From positions 15,551 through 28,748 of the forward strand of contig DLBY01000176.1 in NCBI GenBank assembly GCA_002480345.1: a stretch of DNA of 13,198 nt. Reading direction: 5' to 3'. This document shows positions 1 through 5,897 of this stretch, piece after piece (within the stretch, counting starts at the first letter, position 1; the number at the start of each line of letters is the position of its first letter). The notes below the pieces were generated by a model. That model was given only the letters and a program-made list of their open reading frames with translations, was not told the origin of the DNA and did not search any database. A program made the translations under genes and the position numbers. The DNA is from Phycisphaerales bacterium UBA7812. GTDB taxonomy: Bacteria > Planctomycetota > Phycisphaerae > Phycisphaerales > UBA1924.

Positions 1-990
1 CGCCGCGAGCCGGTCCGCGAACCCCGCCATCGCCGTGCTCGGGAGCAGCGCCAGCGGATCATCGATCAGCGCCACGCGACCTTCGCGCACCGCGCGGATG
101 TCCAGATCGCCCAGCCGACCCAGCCGCGCGAGGAGGTCAGCTTCGCCCACCGACGCCCGCGCCGTGCCCACACCCCGAGGCGAGATCAGCACGATCCCCG
201 CGGGGTCGAGCCGCAGCACATCCTCCGCGTCCAGTTCCATCCAGGGCGATCCTTCTTCGATCGCGGGGGTCCCGCCGATGCGCCGGAGGATCTGGTCGTG
301 GAACGAGCCGGGTCCGAGCACCCCGGGGGGCGTCGTCGATCCCAGCAGCAGCACCGGACCAACGCCCCCGAACCCCTCGCCCCGGACCGACCACGCCCGC
401 GCGAGCGTCGCGCTGGGGAGCGTCGCCTCCAGCTTCGCCGCGGGGTCCTCGAACCGCATCACGCGCGGGACGCCCGGGACGGGCCCGGGCACGCCCGCGG
501 GACGGTCCGATCGCTCCACGCCCAGATCCACCACCCCGTACGCGATCGCGAGGTCGTCGACCGTGTGCGCGATGTCGTCGATCGTCAGCAGCGTCACCCG
601 GCGCACCGCCCATCCGTGCTGCGTCGCGAGCGTCTCCAGCGTCGGGGGCAGGGGCCGCGAGCCCCACTCGATGATCACCTCCGTGGGCTCGACCGAGAGA
701 ATCCCCTCGTAATCCAGCGCCTCCTGGTGCCCGACCGCCGGCACGCTGTCGGGCAGCACCAGGTCATAGTCGTGCTTGCCGACGATCAGGTCCGCGAGCC
801 CCAGGTCGCGCAGCATTACCGCGACCGCCGGGCTCAGCACGACCAACCGCTCACCCCGGGCCGATGCGTCCGACTCCCCGCCCCCCGCCGCCGCGGGCGC
901 CGACGAGCCCCCGCACCCGGCGCACACCGCAACCGCGACCACCAGCATCGCCCGCACGATCCAGCCCGCGAAGCGTTCGCCGGTTCTCAC
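1..990 (-). CDS. Periplasmic-binding lipoprotein, BtuF/FepB type (3' end cut by window)
   Basis: Predicted substrate-binding protein of an ABC importer for a metal chelate, haem or corrinoid (Peripla_BP_2 family), held on the outer face of the inner membrane. Translating the minus strand from GTG at 990 gives 330 residues, open to the window edge. Residues 10-25 are hydrophobic and end in Cys-Ala-Gly-Cys at 23-26, an imperfect lipobox (Cys instead of Leu/Val at -3). A Gly/Ala/Ser linker follows, then the family pattern: VLSPAVAVMLRDLGLADLIVG (51-71), Val-Gly-His-Gln-Glu (86-90), and Ile-Leu-Ser-Val-Glu-Pro-Thr-Glu-Val-Ile, which matches the usual 'E.i..l.PD.vi' segment. Gly-Ser-Phe-His-Asp-Gln-Ile-Leu-Arg-Arg-Ile-Gly-Gly and a later Leu-Asp-Pro-Ala-Gly-Ile-Val-Leu-Ile fit the C-terminal lobe. 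The start codon shares GTGA with the stop of the upstream gene, so translation is probably coupled. Only the last part is missing. The ligand cannot be told from sequence; permease and ATPase genes might lie beyond the left edge. Confidence 0.82.
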   Translation of the reverse strand, partial: MRTGERFAGWIVRAMLVVAVAVCAGCGGSSAPAAAGGGESDASARGERLVVLSPAVAVMLRDLGLADLIVGKHDYDLVLPDSVPAVGHQEALDYEGILSVEPTEVIIEWGSRPLPPTLETLATQHGWAVRRVTLLTIDDIAHTVDDLAIAYGVVDLGVERSDRPAGVPGPVPGVPRVMRFEDPAAKLEATLPSATLARAWSVRGEGFGGVGPVLLLGSTTPPGVLGPGSFHDQILRRIGGTPAIEEGSPWMELDAEDVLRLDPAGIVLISPRGVGTARASVGEADLLARLGRLGDLDIRAVREGRVALIDDPLALLPSTAMAGFADRLAA

Positions 991-2327
991 GATCCGTTCC
1001 CCCGGATCGTGCGCACGACCGCGTCCCGCAGCGCCAGCAAATCGCGATCGTCATGCAGCACCCACGCCCAGGACCGGTCCCGGGCGATCTCTCGGCTCGC
1101 GAGCGCATCCGCCACCCGCGCCGCCTCCCGATCGAACGCCGCGATCGCCTCCGCGTGCTCGTCGCGCACGCGATCGAGCAGGCGGTGCATCTCCGCGAAC
1201 AGCGCCGCACGCTCGCCGGTGTCCGATGCCCCCGCGATCGCGCCGACGAGTTCCCGCTTCCGTGCCGCCGCGGCTCGGGCACCCTCGCCCGAGCCCAGCA
1301 TCGAGGGGTGATGCCGCGCGTGGTGCGCGCGCCAGCGCGCGTCGCGCAGGTCCGCGCGCGTGACATCGGGGATGCCCAGGTCGAGCGTCAGCGTCGCGGT
1401 GACGACCCCGATCGGCGCGAGCGTCCAGCCCATCCACGAGCCGAGCCATTCCTCGGTCACCAGGTCGTACGCGCCGCCCCCCGTGCCGTGGATGAACAGG
1501 TCGCACCCCAGCGCGCGCAGCAGACCTGTGAACAGGAGCGCCTTGGGCCGCAGGTCCGACGCGGGCGTCGAGGCGAGGTCTCCGGCGCGCACGCCGATGA
1601 GCGTCCCGCTCCCGGAGACCGCCCACAGCGGGAGCTCCGTGTTGCCGGGAGTGCGCTCGTCCACAACCAGGGGTCGCACGCCCGAGTCCGGGTGCGCCCG
1701 CGCCGCGTCGTTGTACGCACGGACGCACGCGAGCGGGTCGCGCGCCATCGCCTCGATCAGCGAGCCGAACGCATCGGTCGTGTGCTTCTCGGTCGCGAGC
1801 ACCGCCGGCGCCGGGCTCGCGAGGCCCAGCCGCTCACCGAGCAGCGCGCGCTGCGCCGCGATCTGCCGCGCCGCGTGCGAGCCCCCCCCCGCCGCGAGCA
1901 GGCGATCGCGGGCTTGGGCCAGACCCTCTGGCAGGTCACCCGTTTCGCCAAAGAGGTTCGTCTCGCCCCGCACCCAGCGCCCGTGGAGATGCCGGGGGAA
2001 CGCGACCGTCCCGGGGTCCTCCGCCGCGTGATCGGGCACGCACCACGCCGCGACCGCGGGCCGACCCGCGTCGGTCTCCCGCGCCGCGACGGCGTCCGCC
2101 GCGAAGTACTTCGCGAGGATCCCCGGATGCCAGAACACGGGCTGGTGCCCCGTCATCACGACCGCCCGATCGTCGGGCAGGCCCAGCTCCCGCCGGAAAG
2201 ACGCGGCCTCGGGGGAAACGGAGGTCGGCGCCCGCCACCCGCGCACGCCCTCGTCGATGATCAGGTCACGATGCCGCTCAGGCGAGGCGGGCCGAGCCGG
2301 CGCGGGGTTGGTCGTCTCGGCGCACAC
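987..2327 (-). CDS. BshC-like protein of unknown substrate
   Basis: 446 residues, starting at GTG 2327 just after a GAGGG that is unusually close to the start. The N-terminal part has a Rossmann-like start with Thr-Gly-His-Gln at 59-62 followed by Gly-Ile-Leu-Ala-Lys-Tyr. This resembles the 'TGHQ...G...K' region of BshC, the putative cysteine-adding enzyme of bacillithiol synthesis. Pro-Asp-His at 98-100 is where BshC proteins carry the Glu-Asp-His-Asp motif, here altered. A later Phe-Ile-His-Gly-Thr-Gly-Gly-Gly-Ala-Tyr-Asp (278-288) also fits this group. Residues about 350-415 are Ala/Glu/Arg-rich and helical, probably coiled coil. The protein is shorter than BshC as I recall it (about 540 residues). 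The gene follows the glycosyltransferase gene by 9 bases and overlaps the binding-protein gene by 4, so the three are probably one transcript. The BshC link rests on motif memory; the activity is unknown, and no BshA or BshB is visible. Confidence 0.6.
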   Translation of the reverse strand: MCAETTNPAPARPASPERHRDLIIDEGVRGWRAPTSVSPEAASFRRELGLPDDRAVVMTGHQPVFWHPGILAKYFAADAVAARETDAGRPAVAAWCVPDHAAEDPGTVAFPRHLHGRWVRGETNLFGETGDLPEGLAQARDRLLAAGGGSHAARQIAAQRALLGERLGLASPAPAVLATEKHTTDAFGSLIEAMARDPLACVRAYNDAARAHPDSGVRPLVVDERTPGNTELPLWAVSGSGTLIGVRAGDLASTPASDLRPKALLFTGLLRALGCDLFIHGTGGGAYDLVTEEWLGSWMGWTLAPIGVVTATLTLDLGIPDVTRADLRDARWRAHHARHHPSMLGSGEGARAAAARKRELVGAIAGASDTGERAALFAEMHRLLDRVRDEHAEAIAAFDREAARVADALASREIARDRSWAWVLHDDRDLLALRDAVVRTIRGNGS

Positions 2328-2336
2328 GCCCTCAGG

Positions 2337-3113
2337 TTACGCGTCGTCGCAGCAGGGCGCGGCCAAGCCGCTGCCCGCGCCCGCCGGGAGCTTGTCGAGT
2401 CGGGCGCAGATCTCCTCGTGCAGCACCGAGCGGTAGTGCGCGAGCCGGTGGTCCGGGTCGTCGAGCAACCCGCCGAACGACCGGTTGGGGTCGTTGTAGA
2501 TGCGCCGGATTGCTCGCTCCTCGATGCGCGCGCCCGCCGCGACGAGCTGCACCCAGAGCTGCATCGGGAAGGCGTACCCGTCCTCCGTGAGCCGAAGCCG
2601 ATCCATCATCGCGACCCGGTGTGCCTTGAACCCGCAGAACCCGTCGGTCAGCGACAGACCGAGCCGGTCGTTGAGCTCGCGGGTGATCGTCCGGTTGATC
2701 GCGCGCCGTGAATTCGGAGGCTCCCCGATCGGCTCAAGCGTCTCGTCGAGATAGCGCGACCCGCTGATGATGTCGGGGCCCGCTGCGTGCGCCCGCCCGA
2801 TCGCCCCGAAGAACCCGGGCAGTTCATCGGGCTCGTGCTGCTCGTCGCAGTCCATCGTGATGACCCAATCGAAGCCGCGATCGTGCGCGCGCCGGAACGC
2901 GGACCGCAGGCTGCGACCGTACCCAAGGTTGCCCTCGTGCCGGATGAGATCCAGCCCGAGCGGTTCTCGGACCTGCTCGATCGCCCGCGCGGTCCCGTCG
3001 GTCGAGCCATCGTCGATCAGCAGCACATGCTCCGCGTGCGCACGCACACGCTCGACGACGGCGCACACCGTCTTCTCCTCGTTGTAGACAGGGATCGCGA
3101 TCAGTGTCTTCAT
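2337..3113 (-). CDS. Family 2 glycosyltransferase, DPM1-like
   Basis: Predicted inverting GT-A glycosyltransferase that moves a sugar from a nucleotide donor to an unknown acceptor, possibly a polyprenyl phosphate. It has 258 residues. The motifs appear in the usual order: IAIPVYNEEKTV at 5-16, LLIDDGSTDGT at 31-41, EGNLGYG at 60-66, the metal-binding Asp-Cys-Asp within MDCDEQHEP at 87-95, Gly-Ser-Arg at 118-120, and Leu-Thr-Asp-Gly-Phe-Cys-Gly-Phe-Lys at 155-163. No C-terminal membrane segments are seen, so it resembles the soluble Dpm1 form rather than the membrane-anchored GtrB form. The start at ATG 3113 has GAGG four bases upstream. It is the first gene of the tight three-gene run with the BshC-like and binding-protein genes. 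The end carries an adjacent Cys-Cys pair (Pro-Cys-Cys-Asp-Asp-Ala), unusual for the family. The donor and acceptor cannot be inferred. Confidence 0.9.
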   Translation of the reverse strand: MKTLIAIPVYNEEKTVCAVVERVRAHAEHVLLIDDGSTDGTARAIEQVREPLGLDLIRHEGNLGYGRSLRSAFRRAHDRGFDWVITMDCDEQHEPDELPGFFGAIGRAHAAGPDIISGSRYLDETLEPIGEPPNSRRAINRTITRELNDRLGLSLTDGFCGFKAHRVAMMDRLRLTEDGYAFPMQLWVQLVAAGARIEERAIRRIYNDPNRSFGGLLDDPDHRLAHYRSVLHEEICARLDKLPAGAGSGLAAPCCDDA

Positions 3114-3252
3114 GCGGCCTCGTTCCCGTTTGGGGTGCTGAGGGGGGTCAACGCACGCGGGCGTCTCGATGTTCCACCAAATCGTGGAGGGGCGGCGGGT
3201 TCCGATCCGCTCGCGGCGTTCAGCGGGTTCGCGGATGCGGGGTCAGACGGAT

Positions 3253-3852
3253 TCAGCCGCCGGCGTGCGCACGCTCGGCGCGAGCCGCCTGTTCGCGTTC
3301 CGTCCGTGCCAGGCTCGTGAACGCGGCGAACCCGAAGGGCTCACTCGAAACCGTCTTGTCGTCGCTGTTCTGGGCGCGGGCCGCCTCTTCCATCTGCCGG
3401 ACCAGCGACTCGCTGAGCGCGTGGACCGAGGCGATCTCGTGGATCGGGAGGGTGTACACCTCCCCGGATGGGGTGCGGATCTGGAAGATCGAGCACTGCA
3501 CATCCGCCGCGAGCATCCGGTCCTGCTGGGGTCGGTGCGTGGGCAGGCTGCACGCGAACACCGGGTAGACATCCGCGATCGGAATGCGCTGACCCAGGCG
3601 GGTGATGACCGCCATGCGCCCGTCGAACAGCTCGTGCGAGGGCGAAGGGCTCGTCGCAGCGCCCTCCGCGGTGGGGGAGAGCCGACCCGAGAAGTTCGCC
3701 GCGGTGACCGCGAGCGACGAGAGGATCTCGCGCACGACATTGTGCCAGAAGAGCTCGCGGCGCTCCGCGGTCTGCCCCGACGGACAGGGCGTGTTCGCAC
3801 CGCTCGCCACATGGGGTGACAGCTCCGCGGTTTTCTGGATCGGTTCGGCCAT
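3253..3852 (-). CDS. Hypothetical protein, 199 residues
   Basis: I do not recognise this protein. From ATG 3852 it has 199 residues, no signal peptide and no membrane segment, so it is probably cytoplasmic. Residues 30-55 (Arg-Arg-Glu-Leu-Phe-Trp-His-Asn-Val-Val-Arg-Glu-Ile-Leu) form a likely amphipathic helix. Residues 75-145 look folded, with alternating strands: MAVITRLGQRIPI, VQCSIFQIRTPSGEVYTLPI, then HEIASVHALSESLVRQMEEAARAQ as a helix. The C-terminus is Ala/Arg/Glu-rich. The strand-turn-strand with Thr-Pro-Ser-Gly-Glu-Val-Tyr could be a small beta-barrel, but this is a guess. The frame stays open upstream for about 210 codons, but that part overlaps the next gene in another frame. ATG 3852 follows that gene's stop by 35 bases, although without a clear Shine-Dalgarno site. 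It probably shares a transcript with the upstream NfeD-like gene. Confidence 0.75.
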   Translation of the reverse strand: MAEPIQKTAELSPHVASGANTPCPSGQTAERRELFWHNVVREILSSLAVTAANFSGRLSPTAEGAATSPSPSHELFDGRMAVITRLGQRIPIADVYPVFACSLPTHRPQQDRMLAADVQCSIFQIRTPSGEVYTLPIHEIASVHALSESLVRQMEEAARAQNSDDKTVSSEPFGFAAFTSLARTEREQAARAERAHAGG

Positions 3853-3887
3853 GAGCGGAGCGTATGCGCGCAGGCGACGCGCCCGTT

Positions 3888-5069
3888 TTACCGCCGCCGG
3901 TAGGTCTCGATCCGGTCGTCGAGCCGCGACAGGTCGTACTCGAGGTCGCGCACCGCGCCGCGCCACGCGCTCAGACGCGTCCCCGTCGGGCCCCCGATCT
4001 GCGTCGGGGTGTCCTCGTCGGGGGGAGGCGGCATCTGCAGGATCTCCGGATAGGTCTCCGTCAGCGACGCGATCTCCGCGATCGCGGCGCGGCTGGGCTC
4101 GACGAGCGCCGCGGCGGCCCGCGCCGCCTCGTGGTACTCGTGCGGCATGATCCGTGTCGTCCCGGGCCGTCCCGCGCGCACATCGAGCGCCGCGTCCGCC
4201 TGCCCGATCGCGGCGCGCACGCGTTCGACCAACTCGAGGCATCGCGCGTGGGAATCCGTGAGCCCGCTCTCGATCTCGATCGTTTCGAGCGGGCGGGCCC
4301 GCGCGCCCAGCGCCGACGCGAACGCGCGCCCCGTCCGGTGCGTGCCGATCCGGAAGAGCCGCGACGCGGTCTCGCTTTCGACACGGAACGACCAGCCTTC
4401 GGGCGTGCGCACGACCAGCGGCGCGCCGCGCGCGGGCTCTTCGGTGCTGATCGCGGGCGCGCCGTTCTCGTCGAGCGCGACCCACAGCGAGGACCGCGGC
4501 GCGAGGGCCGATTCGTAGACGGCGCGGTCGAGCGGGCCGCGCTCCGCGAGGTCCCGCGCGAGGCTGCGCAGGTCCAGGTTGACGACCGCCCAGTCCTCGA
4601 TGTCGGGGTTCAGGGCCGTCAGGTCATCGCCGGGATCGCGCCGGGCGGTCGTTCGCGGCGCGAGGCCCGCGTGGTCCGCCGCGAGCGCGAGGGCGATCAT
4701 CCCGGGCCCGACGCGCCGGTCGCGCCGGTCGGCGAGCCAGACCGCGGTGGGGGCCTCGACGCTCATCATCGCGCGCACCGCGTCGTGCAAGAGGTCGGGG
4801 CGCGCGCGGTTCCCGCTGAGTTCCACGAGGATCAGGCTCGGGGCGCGCGCGTCGAGTTCTCGGAGCGCCGTCGTGAACGCGTCCGCGGTGGCGCGCGCAT
4901 CGAGGTCCCCGTCGAGCGTGAGCACCGCGTGCCGCGCCGACGGCGCGGGGCGCCCCGGCGCGTCCGCCCACGAGCGCGACGCGAGGCACGCCGCGAGCGC
5001 GCACACGATCGCTCGTGCGGTGCGGACCCACGAGCGCGGGGGATCGGATTGTGTGGGGCGCCGGCACAA
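3888..5069 (-). CDS. Secreted NfeD/ClpP-fold-like protein lacking a visible catalytic serine
   Basis: 393 residues from TTG 5069, the only start-type codon before an upstream in-frame stop that leaves a full signal peptide: Arg-rich n-region, hydrophobic AIVCALAACLA at 20-30, and a probable cut after Ser-Trp-Ala (33-35). Residues 47-140 follow the layout of the ClpP-like domain of NfeD membrane proteases: a first strand HAVLTLDGDLDA, helix, Leu-Ile-Leu-Val-Glu-Leu-Ser-Gly, a helix ending in Val-Glu-Ala-Pro-Thr-Ala-Val-Trp-Leu, then a helix and Ala-Ala-Asp-His-Ala-Gly-Leu-Ala-Pro. Where active members have Thr-Pro-Gly-Gly and Ser-Ala-Gly, this protein has Ser-Gly-Asn-Arg (85-88) and Gly-Pro-Gly (121-123), so the nucleophile appears lost. 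There is no C-terminal membrane or OB domain. The last ~100 residues are helical and Arg/Glu/Ala-rich. The fold assignment is inference from pattern; it may be a non-catalytic scaffold. Confidence 0.68.
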   Translation of the reverse strand: MCRRPTQSDPPRSWVRTARAIVCALAACLASRSWADAPGRPAPSARHAVLTLDGDLDARATADAFTTALRELDARAPSLILVELSGNRARPDLLHDAVRAMMSVEAPTAVWLADRRDRRVGPGMIALALAADHAGLAPRTTARRDPGDDLTALNPDIEDWAVVNLDLRSLARDLAERGPLDRAVYESALAPRSSLWVALDENGAPAISTEEPARGAPLVVRTPEGWSFRVESETASRLFRIGTHRTGRAFASALGARARPLETIEIESGLTDSHARCLELVERVRAAIGQADAALDVRAGRPGTTRIMPHEYHEAARAAAALVEPSRAAIAEIASLTETYPEILQMPPPPDEDTPTQIGGPTGTRLSAWRGAVRDLEYDLSRLDDRIETYRRR

Positions 5070-5225
5070 ACGGACCAGAGCGTACCACGCGCGTGCGCGG
5101 CCGAGCCGGAAAAGACGACGCGATCGGGTCTTGGGAGCGGATCAACCGCCTTGCGCGAGGAAGTCGGTTCCGGGTTGGGCCGATACGCAGCGAACGGATG
5201 GTTCGTTGTCTATGGAGAGACACAC

Positions 5226-5528
5226 ATGAGTACCCCCGCGAAGAACTTTGAGGACCTGCGTTCGATCCTGGGCAAGCTGGATCGGAAGATCGATTCGGCA
5301 CGCTCGCGGCGGCTGGGGCTGGACCCCGAGCCCGAGGAACGCGCGTTCTCGGAAGACGGGGGGCCGCTCATTGGCAAGGCCGAAGACCCCGAGTCCACGG
5401 CTTCGGAGCCCGCAGAGACGAGCGAGACCGACGACGCCGTCCGCCGCCGCTCGCCCTATGGCCGCGCCAAGCCCCTGAATCGGGGTGGTTCAAACGGGTC
5501 GGCGTCGGGTTGGCTGGGCGGCGCCTGA
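5226..5528 (+). CDS. Small charged protein, probably disordered
   Basis: 100 residues from ATG 5226, preceded by GGAGA seven bases upstream. I do not recognise it. The first ~30 residues (Asn-Phe-Glu-Asp-Leu-Arg-Ser-Ile-Leu-Gly-Lys-Leu-Asp-Arg-Lys-Ile) form a likely amphipathic helix. The middle is Glu/Pro/Ser/Thr-rich. The end is basic and then Gly/Ser-rich (Arg-Arg-Arg-Ser-Pro-Tyr-Gly-Arg ... Gly-Trp-Leu-Gly-Gly-Ala). There is no signal peptide or membrane segment. The layout, a short helix with a disordered tail, suits a binding partner or regulator rather than an enzyme. It diverges from the NfeD-like gene across a 156-base gap. It is not a shadow: it has a good ribosome site and codons with third-position G/C bias. 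Confidence 0.7.
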   Translation: MSTPAKNFEDLRSILGKLDRKIDSARSRRLGLDPEPEERAFSEDGGPLIGKAEDPESTASEPAETSETDDAVRRRSPYGRAKPLNRGGSNGSASGWLGGA

Positions 5529-5571
5529 TCGAGCCCCTGTCCGGTTTCCTCGCCACGCATCCTGAAAGCGC

Positions 5572-5599
5572 TTGCCGCGGCGGATCGAGGGGATAGCAT
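5572..5599 (+). promoter_or_regulatory. Candidate sigma-70-type promoter for tRNA-Gln
   Basis: TTGCCG (5572-5577) and TAGCAT (5594-5599) are separated by 16 bases. Transcription would start near 5606, about 70 bases before the mature tRNA. This is the best -35/-10 pair in the gap after the small gene, and the local A/T content rises at the -10. The call is by eye only. Confidence 0.4.
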
Positions 5600-5677
5600 T
5601 CTCCCGTGCGCCGCTGTTTGTGCGCCCGCGGCGAACCGACGACCAACGCAGGCGAATCGGTCGCCTGTCGTGGCTCT

Positions 5678-5749
5678 GGGGCAATGGTGTAATTGGTAGC
5701 ACGACAGATTCTGATTCTGTTAGTTGGGGTTCGAGTCCCTGTTGCCCTA
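5678..5749 (+). tRNA. tRNA-Gln (anticodon CTG)
   Basis: A complete 72-base cloverleaf. The acceptor stem is GGGGCAA with TTGCCCT (G1-U72 wobble). The D arm is GTG/CAC, with conserved T8, A14, G18, G19 and A21. The anticodon stem is ACAGA/TCTGT around loop TTCTGAT, giving anticodon CTG for glutamine. The variable loop is four bases. The T arm is TGGGG-TTCGAGT-CCCTG. Base 73 is A, and CCA is not encoded. T5677 could pair with A5749 and extend the stem. The G-U first pair is weak, like the weak U1-A72 pair known for bacterial tRNA-Gln. A terminator hairpin follows directly, so the tRNA is probably a single-gene transcript. Confidence 0.95.
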
Positions 5750-5756
5750 TTTCGAG

Positions 5757-5790
5757 CAGCGCCCGCCGATCGGCGGGCGTTGTTGCTTTT
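5757..5790 (+). terminator. Rho-independent terminator after tRNA-Gln
   Basis: A near-perfect palindrome, GCCCGCCGATCGGCGGGC (5761-5778), is extended by flanking pairs and followed by a T-rich run ending in CTTTT (5786-5790). It lies 11 bases after the tRNA end. Confidence 0.75.
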
Positions 5791-5832
5791 GGGCGTCGTG
5801 CCGTGCAGCCGCGGAGTTCCGCACGCGGGCAG

Positions 5833-5859
5833 AAAAAACCCCCGGGCCGGCGCCGGGGG
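5833..5859 (-). terminator. Rho-independent terminator of the metalloprotease gene
   Basis: On the minus strand, CCCCCGG and CCGGGGG (5859-5853 and 5845-5839) form a seven-pair stem with a seven-base loop. Six T residues (5838-5833) follow at once. It lies 38 bases past the stop codon of the minus-strand metalloprotease and faces the tRNA terminator. Confidence 0.85.
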
Positions 5860-5897
5860 CAGCGTGGCTTGATCACCGTGCGGCGGGCGAGGACTCG

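Noticed and set aside
864..2711. A 615-codon open frame on the plus strand opposite the minus-strand operon
   Set aside because: Its translation is almost pure Arg/Pro/Ala/Gly/Val with no domain, and it lies opposite the well-supported BshC-like and glycosyltransferase genes. Long antisense frames are expected in G/C-rich DNA.
987..3113. Bacillithiol biosynthesis operon
   Set aside because: The glycosyltransferase is family 2, not BshA-like family 4, and no BshB deacetylase is present, so a BshC-like gene alone does not support the pathway.
3253..4485. Extending the 199-residue gene to a 410-codon form
   Set aside because: The added part overlaps the NfeD-like gene in another frame and is Arg/Ala/Asp-rich shadow sequence. 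The change to normal composition falls at ATG 3852.
3864..5528. A 554-codon plus-strand open frame ending at the small gene's stop
   Set aside because: Most of it is antisense to the NfeD-like gene with low-complexity composition. Only the last 100 codons, with their own ribosome site at 5226, look like a gene.
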